From contig DASQEH010000013.1 of assembly GCA_035633755.1 (NCBI GenBank), positions 1 to 64,000 of the forward strand: a DNA stretch of 64,000 nucleotides, given 5' to 3'. This stretch comes from DASQEH01 sp035633755 (GTDB lineage: Bacteria > Actinomycetota > Actinomycetes > Propionibacteriales > Nocardioidaceae). The notes beneath the pieces are model-generated. The model was not told the DNA's origin. It did not search any database and saw only the letters and a list, made by a program, of their open reading frames with translations. The stretch's first letter is position 1; each line of letters starts with the position of its first letter. Positions 17,406-24,887 of the stretch are shown here, one piece after another. The position numbers and the translations under genes were made by a program.

Positions 17406-17897
17406 ATGCCGCCGTCCAAGTCGTCGGGGTTGCTGTTCGGCATCGGTCTCGGCGGTTTCGTCGACGGCATCGTCCTGCACCAGATCCTCCAATGGCATCA
17501 CATGGTGTCCGACGTCGCCGACCACCCGCCTACGACCGTCGCCGGGCTGGAGGTCAACACGCTGTTCGACGGCTTCTTCCACCTGGCCACCTGGCTCTTC
17601 GTGCTGGCGGGATCGGTCACGACGCTGCATGCCTGGCGACAGGGTCGACGAGCGCCGACCTGGGGATTCCATTTCGGCTTGGTGCTGGCTGGCTGGGGGG
17701 TGTTCAACGTGGTCGAAGGACTCATCGACCATCAACTGCTCGGCATCCACCATGTGCGCGACGACCTCGGTGGACCGTTGTCCTGGGACATCGGCTTTCT
17801 CATCTTCGGCGCCCTGCTCATCGCGGTGGGATGGGCGTGGCACCGCCGTGGGGAACGCGAGGGCGCCGCACAGGCCACTGGCACAGCAGCCGGCTGA
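17406..17897 (+). CDS. DUF2243 membrane protein
   Basis: 163 residues with four predicted membrane helices: GLLFGIGLGGFVDGIVLHQI, FFHLATWLFVLAGSVTTL, WGFHFGLVLAGWGVFNVVEG and IGFLIFGALLIAVGWAW. The His-rich stretch FVDGIVLHQILQWHHM and the later VEGLIDHQLLGIHHVR are hallmarks of DUF2243 and could bind a metal or heme. The role is unknown. It converges on a minus-strand gene across a 164-bp gap in which I see no further gene. Confidence 0.85.
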   Translation: MPPSKSSGLLFGIGLGGFVDGIVLHQILQWHHMVSDVADHPPTTVAGLEVNTLFDGFFHLATWLFVLAGSVTTLHAWRQGRRAPTWGFHFGLVLAGWGVFNVVEGLIDHQLLGIHHVRDDLGGPLSWDIGFLIFGALLIAVGWAWHRRGEREGAAQATGTAAG

Positions 17898-18061
17898 CCC
17901 GGTCGGCGCACGCGCGCCGCCAAGCCGCTGCCGCCCTCGGCCGGATGGTGGTGGCCACGAAGGAGGGGGTGGCGCTCGACGAGCTGATTCACGCCCAGGT
18001 GGACCAACCGACCACCAGCTGGGGGGTCCCTTCAGCTCGGCTCAGCGCCGCTGTTGGCTGC

Positions 18062-18574
18062 TCAGTCGGACACCTCTGCATCAACCTCGCCGTCCCGGCA
18101 ACGGGCACGGATGCGAATCTCCTCGTCATCGCCTCGGACGAAGGTCACCTCGACCTCATCGTCGGAACCGCCAGATCCGTCGTCATCCACCTCGTGCTGC
18201 CATCCGTTAGCAGGAGTGACGGACTTGCGCTGGATAGTGCCCGACGCGGTGCAGGCAACCCAGACGGTGCCCCCACTCGAGTGGATGAGATCCGGCGGCT
18301 GGGCTATCGCGGCACCGTCGGTTGTCGAGTCGTCGGTGGCCGCTGTCGCATCGTCGGTGGGCGGTTCTTCTGATGACGGGATCCGCCCGGATCCGTTGGA
18401 CGGGCGGGAGGGATCCACCGACGCGTCATTGGGAACCGCCACGGAGGCGGGTTCGGCGCCGTAGCCAGCCACCACATCGACCGCGGCCCACGCAAGTGCC
18501 GCGGTAGCGACCGCGATGAGGATCCAGGCGACGATCCCAGCGCCTGTTCGCCACCTTGGCGTGCCTGTGTCCAT
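18062..18574 (-). CDS. Membrane-anchored hypothetical protein
   Basis: 170 residues. One N-terminal helix (GAGIVAWILIAVATAALAWA) is followed by a disordered Ser/Thr/Asp/Pro-rich linker and a small C-terminal domain with VWVACTASGTIQRKSVTPAN and RIRARCRDGEVDAEV, which may form one disulphide. This predicts an extracytoplasmic domain on a stalk. The ATG at 18574 has GAGGAT 6 nt upstream, the leaderless pattern. It is divergent from the response-regulator gene. I do not recognise the family. Confidence 0.7.
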   Translation of the reverse strand: MDTGTPRWRTGAGIVAWILIAVATAALAWAAVDVVAGYGAEPASVAVPNDASVDPSRPSNGSGRIPSSEEPPTDDATAATDDSTTDGAAIAQPPDLIHSSGGTVWVACTASGTIQRKSVTPANGWQHEVDDDGSGGSDDEVEVTFVRGDDEEIRIRARCRDGEVDAEVSD

Positions 18575-18580
18575 TCCGCC

Positions 18581-18586
18581 ATCCTC
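18581..18586 (-). promoter_or_regulatory. -10 element of the membrane-anchored hypothetical gene
   Basis: GAGGAT on the minus strand, 6 nt before the ATG at 18574. Same spacing as the other leaderless-type promoters in the window. Confidence 0.4.
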
Positions 18587-18619
18587 GCACCGAGCTAGGC
18601 CGCCGCGGGCTATGCGGAC

Positions 18620-18637
18620 GTCAAGGGAGGGTTAAGG
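18620..18637 (+). promoter_or_regulatory. Direct repeat upstream of the response regulator
   Basis: GTCAAGG (18620-18626) and GTTAAGG (18631-18637) start exactly 11 bp apart, one helical turn, the usual arrangement for an OmpR/PhoB-type dimer. They lie about 45-60 bp upstream of the -10 element. A similar pair occurs at 21239-21256. Autoregulation is inferred. Confidence 0.5.
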
Positions 18638-18681
18638 CCCAGCCAGCACTGCGAAAGCCGGGGATGACACTCGGTCGTCGC

Positions 18682-18687
18682 TAGGGT
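18682..18687 (+). promoter_or_regulatory. -10 element of the response-regulator gene
   Basis: TAGGGT, 7 nt before the ATG at 18695; identical hexamer to the glyA promoter. Confidence 0.5.
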
Positions 18688-18694
18688 TGGCGCT

Positions 18695-19375
18695 ATGGCG
18701 GTGCTCCTGCTCGTGGAGGACGACGCGGCGATCCGGTCGTCGTTGACCCGAGCCATGACCGAGCGCGGGCACGTCGTCCACAGCGTCGGCTCAGCCCTGG
18801 AAGCGCTGCGAGCCGCCGTTGACGTGGGTCCCGACGTGGTGCTGCTTGACCTGGGTCTGCCGGACCTCGACGGCGCACGGATCATGCCGATGCTGCGTGC
18901 GGTCGTGTCTGTGCCGATCATCATCACGACGGCCCGTGACGACGACGACGAGATCGTCGCCCTGCTCGATGCGGGTGCGGACGACTACGTCGTCAAGCCC
19001 TTCTCCGCGAAACAGCTCGACGCTCGGGTGCGAGCGGTCCTGCGCCGTATCGGTGAACCGGAGGCCGACGGTCCGGTTGTCGTCGGCGGGCTCAGCATCG
19101 ATCCTCGAACGCGTGAGGTACAGCTCGACGGCCAGCAGGTGTCGTTGACGCCCAAGGAGTTCGCGCTCCTCTTGCTGCTCGCTCAGCGTGCGGGTGAGGT
19201 TGTCTCCAAGCGCGACATCCTTGCCGAGGTGTGGCGACTGCCCCAGGGCGGAAGCGACAAGACCGTCGACGTGCATGTCTCGTGGCTTCGACGCAAGCTC
19301 GGGGAGTCTGCAGATGAGCCCAGGTACCTCCACAGCGTCCGAGGCGTCGGCGTACGGTTGGTCGACCCTGGATGA
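18695..19375 (+). CDS. OmpR-family response regulator
   Basis: 226 residues. The receiver domain shows acidic residues at EDD (8-10), phospho-acceptor Asp52 in VVLLDLGLPDLDG, and the conserved Lys in DDYVVKPFSAKQ. The C-terminal winged helix is typical: VSLTPKEFALLLLLAQRAGEVVSK and VDVHVSWLRRKLGE, ending YLHSVRGVGVRLVDP. It overlaps the sensor kinase by 4 nt, so the two form a two-component pair. The divergent and downstream genes encode envelope proteins and an electron-transfer module, which are plausible targets. Confidence 0.94.
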   Translation: MAVLLLVEDDAAIRSSLTRAMTERGHVVHSVGSALEALRAAVDVGPDVVLLDLGLPDLDGARIMPMLRAVVSVPIIITTARDDDDEIVALLDAGADDYVVKPFSAKQLDARVRAVLRRIGEPEADGPVVVGGLSIDPRTREVQLDGQQVSLTPKEFALLLLLAQRAGEVVSKRDILAEVWRLPQGGSDKTVDVHVSWLRRKLGESADEPRYLHSVRGVGVRLVDPG

Positions 19376-20646
19376 GGCGCCAACTGGCGATCCTCGTCGC
19401 GGCCACCACGTCACTCGTGGTGATTGCCTTCCTGGTTCCGCTCGGTCTCCTCGTGCCGGATCTCGCCAGGAACACCGCGGTCGAAGCCGCCACCCAGGAC
19501 GCACAGAATGTGGCACTGCTCGTCGGCGTCCTGGGTGAGGGTCCGCGGCTCGACACCACGATCGGGTTGTTCAACCAGCAGAGCTCCAGGCGCACGACGG
19601 TTTTCCTCGCTAACGGAGACACGGTCGGTGCTGCAGCTGATCCATCACCGACGGTGCAGGAGGCCGCCGAGGGCTTGGCTTCGTCGACAGAGACCGAGGA
19701 CGGTTACGAGGTCCTGCAGCCGGTCGCGACCCCCGAAGGACGTCATGTCGTGCGGGTGCTGATCCCACCCGAGGACCTGCGTACCGGCGTCTGGCGAGCC
19801 CGGTTGATCCTGGCAGCCCTTGGTCTCGGGCTGGTCGTCGTGGCGATGGTCGCCGCCGACAGAGTTGCTCGGCGGGTGGCGAAGCCGCTCGACGCCCTCG
19901 CCGACGCGACCCACCAGATCGGCGAAGGTCGCCTCGACGTCGAGGTGGAAGCCGTTGGTCCTCCCGAAGTCGTCGAGCTGGCAACCGTCGTCAACCGGTT
20001 GTCCCGGCGGATCCAAGCGCTGCTCGCGGCCGAACGTGAGCTGGTCGCGGACCTGTCACACCGGCTGCGCACGCCGATCACGGCGTTACGGCTGGACAGC
20101 GAAGGACTCCGGAACCCTGACGAGGCCCGACGGCTGGGCGACGACGTCGACATGCTCGAGCGTGCCGTCGACGACCTCATCCGCGAAGCGCGCAAGCCCA
20201 CGTCGACCGACCAGGCCGTTGACGCGGCCGCCATCGTCCGGCAGCGAGTGACGTTCTGGTCGGCGCTCGCGGACGACCAGGGGCGGACAATCCATCTGGA
20301 CACCCCTGCGGTGCCAGTGCCCGTCTCGGTGTCGGGGCCTGATCTTGCTGCCGCGCTTGACGCACTGCTGCAGAACGCCCTGTCCTACACGCCGGAGGGC
20401 GCGGCCGTCCACGTCCGCCTCGAGCCCCGGGATGCGGGAGGCGGCAACCTGACAGTCGCGGACGAGGGCACCGGTTTCGACGACATCACGGGCATCGAAC
20501 GAGGCAGCAGCGGCACCGGGTCCACGGGACTGGGGCTCGACATCGCTCGTCGGACCGCGGTCGCGAGCGGTGGGCAGATGGTGCTCGACCGGGCAACGAG
20601 CGGCGGTGCCTCAGTCCGGCTGGAGCTCGGACCACCGAAAGTCTGA
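19372..20646 (+). CDS. Sensor histidine kinase
   Basis: 424 residues. Two membrane helices (about 4-28 and 142-162) bracket an extracytoplasmic sensor domain of about 110 residues. HAMP follows (ADRVARRVAKPLDALADATH), then the H-box LVADLSHRLRTPITAL with phospho-acceptor His230, and an ATPase domain with LLQNALSYTPEGA (N box), DEGTGF (G1) and GSTGLGLDIARRTA (G2). The H-box HRLRTPIT variant is common in actinobacteria. The stimulus is unknown; the convergent neighbour is a secreted Asp/His-rich protein, so a cation or redox signal is possible. Confidence 0.93.
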   Translation: MRRQLAILVAATTSLVVIAFLVPLGLLVPDLARNTAVEAATQDAQNVALLVGVLGEGPRLDTTIGLFNQQSSRRTTVFLANGDTVGAAADPSPTVQEAAEGLASSTETEDGYEVLQPVATPEGRHVVRVLIPPEDLRTGVWRARLILAALGLGLVVVAMVAADRVARRVAKPLDALADATHQIGEGRLDVEVEAVGPPEVVELATVVNRLSRRIQALLAAERELVADLSHRLRTPITALRLDSEGLRNPDEARRLGDDVDMLERAVDDLIREARKPTSTDQAVDAAAIVRQRVTFWSALADDQGRTIHLDTPAVPVPVSVSGPDLAAALDALLQNALSYTPEGAAVHVRLEPRDAGGGNLTVADEGTGFDDITGIERGSSGTGSTGLGLDIARRTAVASGGQMVLDRATSGGASVRLELGPPKV

Positions 20647-20678
20647 GTCTGACCTCCTCAGGCACCGCGCCCGGCGCA

Positions 20679-21167
20679 TCAGTCGTCGTCTCCGGACTCG
20701 TCGTCGTGGTCGTCACGGTCTCCGCCGTGGTCGTCGAACGCGTCGTGGCCACGGTCATCGTCACCATCGTTGTCGTCGCGATCCCCGCCATGGTCGTCGA
20801 ACGCGTCGTCATCCCCGACGAACATCGGTGCTGCGCTGGAACTGACGTCCACAACAGGTGATCCGTCTGCCTTCACGTGGAGGACCGTGACGCAGTCCGC
20901 CCCGATCACGCGGGCTGGTGGCAGACAGTCAGCAGCCGACTGCGAGCCGGAGCTGGTCGTCGACGTGGCCTCCGGGACGGGTGTGGCGGAAGAGGTGCTG
21001 TCGTCGGCGTCCCCTGCGCTTGACGTCGAAGTCGCAGTGGGGATGACGTCGGCGGTGTCGGACTGCGCGGAGGAGTCCTGGCCGGCTGACGCGACTGCAC
21101 CGTAGGCGAGGGTGCTCAGGGCGGCGCCCGCGAGGGTGACTCCGGCGACGGTTGTTGCTGTACGCAT
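20679..21167 (-). CDS. Secreted Asp/His-rich repeat protein
   Basis: 162 residues from the ATG at 21167, chosen because AGGAG precedes it; the open frame continues 20 codons upstream. A signal peptide (MRTATTVAGVTLAGAALSTL then AYGAVASA) leads to a Ser/Thr-rich linker, a small domain with two Cys (ADCLPPARVIGADCVTVLHV), and a C-terminal tail in which AFDDHGGDRDD occurs twice within a run of Asp, His, Gly and Arg. Such tails could bind Ca2+ or transition metals. It converges on the sensor kinase gene and may belong to the same regulon. Function unknown. Confidence 0.7.
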   Translation of the reverse strand: MRTATTVAGVTLAGAALSTLAYGAVASAGQDSSAQSDTADVIPTATSTSSAGDADDSTSSATPVPEATSTTSSGSQSAADCLPPARVIGADCVTVLHVKADGSPVVDVSSSAAPMFVGDDDAFDDHGGDRDDNDGDDDRGHDAFDDHGGDRDDHDDESGDDD

Positions 21168-21238
21168 GTTGGCTCCTGGGTTGTCGTGAACGAGTCCCCA
21201 GACTGACTCGCCTCGCCTTAGCGGCACACCCGAGCGGC

Positions 21239-21256
21239 GTTATGCCTGCGTTAAGA
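21239..21256 (+). promoter_or_regulatory. Direct repeat between the Asp/His-rich gene and the redox operon
   Basis: GTTATGC (21239-21245) and GTTAAGA (21250-21256) are spaced 11 bp apart, like the pair before the response regulator. The site lies 95-112 bp upstream of the redox operon (in the same orientation as at the regulator gene) and 72-89 bp upstream of the divergent secreted protein. Confidence 0.4.
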
Positions 21257-21350
21257 GATACGCCCATGTTCTTGGCCATCGCTTGGCCTTCCACAGATGC
21301 ACCCATGAGGCAGCTCCCGCCATCGTGGAGGTCTACCGAAAGGAGGCGTC

Positions 21351-21737
21351 GTGACAGCACGTCCACGATCTCGTGACCGGGCGATCACCGGCCTGCGGGG
21401 TGCCACGATGGCAATGGTTCTGGCCAGTGTCACCGGGACCGCCGCAGTGGCAGGTCTCATGGCCCGCCATGATTCCGAGTCCTCCGTCCCGTTGCCCCCG
21501 GTGACCCCCGTCGGGGCTTCGGCCGGCGGCCAACAGCCCGGCGTTGCCGCACCCCGACAGGTGGTCGTGGTGGTGCATGTGCCACCCGGTCGCCCCGTGC
21601 ACGAAAACGTGACGATGGCGGCGCTGAAGCAGTTGTCGGCTCGGACCGCCGGACCAACACCGACCAGCCCGACCGTGACACCAGCTCCACCTGCTGCCGT
21701 CCCAGCCGCCACGTCCAGTGGATCGGACCCGGCATGA
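21351..21737 (+). CDS. Small membrane protein, first gene of the redox operon
   Basis: 128 residues from a GTG preceded by AAAGGAGG. One hydrophobic helix (GATMAMVLASVTGTAAVAGL) after a basic N-terminus predicts an N-in, C-out protein. The outside part is Pro/Thr/Ala-rich with one ordered-looking segment, PRQVVVVVHVPPGRPVHENV. It overlaps apbE by 4 nt. I do not recognise the family. Its place suggests an envelope partner of the electron-transfer chain. The transmembrane RGATMA resembles an ApbE target motif only superficially. Confidence 0.7.
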   Translation: MTARPRSRDRAITGLRGATMAMVLASVTGTAAVAGLMARHDSESSVPLPPVTPVGASAGGQQPGVAAPRQVVVVVHVPPGRPVHENVTMAALKQLSARTAGPTPTSPTVTPAPPAAVPAATSSGSDPA

Positions 21738-22708
21738 CCACGGCGGTATCAGCGCCTCAGAGCCAGGCGCTAGGAACCTATGTCCAGCTCGCCGTCACCG
21801 AGGCGGCGGCTCTTCCCCACGCTCGCAAGCTGCTCCAGTGCGAGCTGGACGACCTGGATCGCACGTGTAGCCGCTTCCGTGCCGATTCCGAGCTCAGCCG
21901 GGCCAATGCGGCGGCCGGATCACCGGTTCCGGCGAGCGCACGCTTGAGAGGGCTCGTTCGGCTAGCACTTGACGTCGCTGAGGCGACCGATGGACTCGTT
22001 GATCCGACCCTCGGACACGCGATCACCACCGCCGGCTACGACAGGGACTTCGCGGAGCTTTCCTCCGGCCGAGGGGACGGGCAGTCTCGCCCCTCGCCGT
22101 TGGACAGCGCATGTGCTCTCGCCCTGCACCAGCCCGGGGCGCGCTGGCCTGACGTCAAGATCGACGAATGCGCGGGCACGTTGCTCGTGCCGCACGGATG
22201 CAGCCTCGACCTGGGTGCCATCGCCAAGGCGGCGGGAGCCGACCGAGCTGCAGCGACGATCGCGCAGACTCTCGGCGCCGGTGCCCTCGTGTCTTTGGGG
22301 GGCGACGTTGCGATGCAAGGACCGTCGCCCGACGGCGGCTGGCCGGTGCGTGTCGTCTCGACCACCGCATCCGACGTGCATCGCGACACCGGCGAGGTAG
22401 TCATGCTCTCCGGCGGCGGGCTCGCCACGTCGAGTCCCGGCGCGCGACGGTGGCTTCAGGACGGTGAGCCGCGCCACCACATCATCGACCCCCGGACGCT
22501 GCGGCCGGCGGACACCGATTGGTTGTCGATCACCGTGGCCGCTCACGACTGCGTAGCGGCCAATGCCGCGGCGACGGCTGGCGTCGTCCTCGCAGCCCTG
22601 GCCCCTCATTGGCTGGAAGGCACCGGATACCCGTGCCGGCTCGTCGACGCGACGGGCGGCGTACTTCGTCTGGGCAGCTGGCCGACGCCCGGGACGTGGT
22701 CGCCGTGA
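21734..22708 (+). CDS. apbE: FAD:protein FMN transferase ApbE
   Basis: 324 residues. ApbE enzymes attach FMN covalently to Thr of extracytoplasmic flavoproteins. Typical segments are DDLDRTCSRFRADSELSRAN, GCSLDLGAIAKAAGADRAA, LVSLGGDVAMQG and HHIIDPRTLRPADTDW, with metal and FAD contacts expected in these loops. No lipobox or signal peptide is seen, so this copy may be cytosolic, unlike many exported ApbE proteins. It is coupled to its neighbours by 4-nt overlaps. No FMN-binding-domain substrate is encoded in the operon. Confidence 0.9.
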   Translation: MTTAVSAPQSQALGTYVQLAVTEAAALPHARKLLQCELDDLDRTCSRFRADSELSRANAAAGSPVPASARLRGLVRLALDVAEATDGLVDPTLGHAITTAGYDRDFAELSSGRGDGQSRPSPLDSACALALHQPGARWPDVKIDECAGTLLVPHGCSLDLGAIAKAAGADRAAATIAQTLGAGALVSLGGDVAMQGPSPDGGWPVRVVSTTASDVHRDTGEVVMLSGGGLATSSPGARRWLQDGEPRHHIIDPRTLRPADTDWLSITVAAHDCVAANAAATAGVVLAALAPHWLEGTGYPCRLVDATGGVLRLGSWPTPGTWSP

Positions 22709-23283
22709 TGACCGACGACCCCATCCTCTGGTTCCTGGCGCGAGCCTCGGGTCTGGTCTCGCTGCTCGCTCTGACCGTCGCTGTGGTGCTCGGCATCGCG
22801 GCCGGCGCGCGGACGACCTTCCTGCCACGATTCGTCACGCAAGGCCTGCACCGGGCGGCCGCGCTCACCGGAGTGGTCCTGCTCCTGCTGCACGTGGTGA
22901 CAGTCGTCGTCGATCCCTTCGTCGACGTGAGATGGACCGACATCGTGATCCCCTTCCGTGCGGACTACCAACCACTGTGGCTCGGTCTTGGCGCGCTCGC
23001 CGTTGACACGTTCGCCATCGTCGTCGTGACGACGCTGGTTCGTCATCGATTGGGCCCGCAGTGGTGGCGCTGGATCCATCGTGGGGCCTATGGCGGGTTC
23101 GCCCTGTCGATGGCCCACGGCGTCGGCGCTGGTACCGATGCGGGCGAGCCGATCGTCGCTGCCACCACAGCGGTAGCCGCGGGGGTCGTCGTCGCCTCGG
23201 TCTGCTTGAGAATGTGGCATGCCGCGGTGGCCGGTCGCGGCCGCTACGACGCACGGCTGCGACGTGCGGACGTGAAGGCATGA
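22708..23283 (+). CDS. Ferric-reductase-like heme-b membrane protein
   Basis: 191 residues with about five to six membrane helices. Histidines pair across helices: QGLHRAAALTGVVLLLLHVV (two His 14 apart) and WIHRGAYGGFALSMAHGVG (two His 14 apart), the di-heme ligand pattern of the ferric-reductase-like transmembrane domain. There is no flavin or NAD domain, so electrons must come from a partner, here the NuoF-like protein and ferredoxin. The start is the ATG at 22708, overlapping the apbE stop; a GTG at 22705 is equally possible. Likely passes electrons across the membrane. Confidence 0.8.
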   Translation: MTDDPILWFLARASGLVSLLALTVAVVLGIAAGARTTFLPRFVTQGLHRAAALTGVVLLLLHVVTVVVDPFVDVRWTDIVIPFRADYQPLWLGLGALAVDTFAIVVVTTLVRHRLGPQWWRWIHRGAYGGFALSMAHGVGAGTDAGEPIVAATTAVAAGVVVASVCLRMWHAAVAGRGRYDARLRRADVKA

Positions 23284-24524
23284 CAGCACAGGCCCACCCG
23301 GACCAGCGGCGGCTGCTGCGAGGGATCTCGCCGGCCCAGCCGCGCCTGGACCACGTCGCGCATCTGCGGGCACATGGACCCATCCCCTCCGCGATCCGGG
23401 CTGGACAGACCGACCTGCTCGACCACGCGGAGGCGGTGGACTTGCGCGGGCGAGGCGGTGCTGCGTTTCCGCTCGCTCGCAAGGCCAAGGCGGTCCGAGC
23501 CGCCGACGGGAAGGCGCTTGTCGTCGGCAACGGGAGCGAAGGTGAGCCCGCAAGCCGCAAGGACGCCACCTTGATGCTGTGCGCCCCGCACCTGGTGATC
23601 GACGGACTCGAGCTGGCCGCCGTGGCGGTAGGCGCCCGGGAAGCGCGGTTGGTCGTCGGTGACGACCTGGCCAGGCGCTCCATCGCCGAGGCCATTGCCG
23701 AGCGCGAGCGTGCCCAGCGGCCGCGGGTCAAGATCACGGTGGTCGGTGTCGCCGACCGGTTCGTCGCGGGCGAGTCCTCCGCTGTGGTCCGGGCCTCGAG
23801 CGGACAGGCGCCGGTCCCTCGGTTCTCCTTGATACGCACGGCTGAGGGAGGGGTCAACGGCCGGCCCACGCTGGTCTCCAATGTCGAGACGCTGGCACAG
23901 CTCGCGGTACTGGCTCGGGCTGGCGTCGCGGGTTACCGGGCACTCGGGACGCACGCGGAGCCTGGCACCGGGTTGATGACCGTTCACCGTGGCGCCGGCG
24001 CAGAGGTCTTCGAGGTCCCCCTCGGCACCCCGCTCACGGCTCTGCTGACACGGGGGGCTCTAGCCGGCAGCGTGCTCGTCGGCGGCTTCCACGGCACGTG
24101 GCTGCGTCCCGGCACGGCGTCGAGGACTGTGCTTTCTCGCGCCGGACTCCAAGAAGTCGGCGGGACCTTAGGGGCAGGCGTCATCGTGGCCCTGCCCGCA
24201 TCAGCGTGCCCGCTGGTGGAGGCAGCGCCGGTAGTACGCATGCTCGCTGCCGCATCGGCCGGTCAGTGCGGGCCGTGTGTCCACGGACTTCGAGCGATCT
24301 CGGAGCGCGTGTCTGCTCTCGCCGAGGGTGTTGCCACGGCCGAGGATCTTCGGCTGCTCGACCGATGGGCCACGCTGGTGTCCGGTCGGGGAGCGTGTGG
24401 GCACCCGGACGGCGTCGTGCGATTCGTCAGCACGCTGCTGGCGTCACATCCCGAAGAGGTGGCGGCCCACCGCAACGGGCCGTGTGGCCGCCGCCTCCTG
24501 CACCTGCTCCCCCTTGGAGGATGA
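23280..24524 (+). CDS. NuoF-like NADH:acceptor flavoprotein
   Basis: 414 residues from the ATG in the 4-nt overlap with the membrane reductase. It resembles the 51-kDa subunit of complex I and related diaphorases: LRGRGGAAFPLARKAKAV and VGNGSEGEPASRKDATLM form the FMN/NADH site, an SLBB-like middle follows, and a C-terminal Fe-S domain has AGQCGPCVHGLRAI and SGRGACGHPDG. The first of the four usual cluster cysteines is Ala (SAGQC instead of SCGQC). It probably oxidises NAD(P)H and passes electrons to the adjacent ferredoxin or heme protein. No other complex I gene is present. Confidence 0.82.
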   Translation: MTAQAHPDQRRLLRGISPAQPRLDHVAHLRAHGPIPSAIRAGQTDLLDHAEAVDLRGRGGAAFPLARKAKAVRAADGKALVVGNGSEGEPASRKDATLMLCAPHLVIDGLELAAVAVGAREARLVVGDDLARRSIAEAIAERERAQRPRVKITVVGVADRFVAGESSAVVRASSGQAPVPRFSLIRTAEGGVNGRPTLVSNVETLAQLAVLARAGVAGYRALGTHAEPGTGLMTVHRGAGAEVFEVPLGTPLTALLTRGALAGSVLVGGFHGTWLRPGTASRTVLSRAGLQEVGGTLGAGVIVALPASACPLVEAAPVVRMLAAASAGQCGPCVHGLRAISERVSALAEGVATAEDLRLLDRWATLVSGRGACGHPDGVVRFVSTLLASHPEEVAAHRNGPCGRRLLHLLPLGG

Positions 24525-24528
24525 TCGA

Positions 24529-24729
24529 ATGTCCACCCGCATCGTCGTCGATTGGACGCGTTGTGACGCGCATGGGCTTTGCGCCGAGCTTCTGCCCGAG
24601 GTGGTAGAGCTCGACGACTGGGGTTATCCCGTTCTCGCCGACGGCGGGCGCGTCGCTGACGACCTGCGCGTGCACGCTCTGCATGCCGTCAGCGTCTGCC
24701 CCCAGCTGGCCTTGGTGCTGAAGAAGTGA
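24529..24729 (+). CDS. Ferredoxin, [3Fe-4S] type
   Basis: 66 residues. The cysteines are Cys12 and Cys18 in RCDAHGLCAELLPEVVEL (CxxHxxC) and Cys57 in SVCPQLAL (CP). With His in place of the second cysteine this is the single-cluster [3Fe-4S] type common in actinobacteria, often a partner of P450s or reductases. It begins 4 nt after the NuoF-like gene with GGAGGATGATCGA just upstream. It is the last gene of the redox operon and a likely electron carrier between the diaphorase and its acceptor. Confidence 0.88.
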   Translation: MSTRIVVDWTRCDAHGLCAELLPEVVELDDWGYPVLADGGRVADDLRVHALHAVSVCPQLALVLKK

Positions 24730-24887
24730 GGTCGGCTCGCTCGCTCGAACGGAAACGGCCTGATAACGACGCACACAGGCCAATTGACTGTGCGTGATGA
24801 TCTGGCAGGCTTGACAGTCCGAGTTTGTGGCGACCGTGGAACCGATCCGGACGTCGCACAGTCCTCCCGTACCGTAGGAGTCAACGA

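Noticed and set aside
17898..18061. Possible coding remnant after the DUF2243 gene
   Set aside because: An open plus-strand frame gives protein-like sequence (EGVALDELIHAQVDQP), but it has no start with a ribosome-binding site and runs on into the antisense of the next gene.
21351..21737. Small membrane protein as an ApbE flavinylation target
   Set aside because: The only similar motif, RGATMA, lies in the transmembrane helix, and no FMN-binding domain surrounds it.
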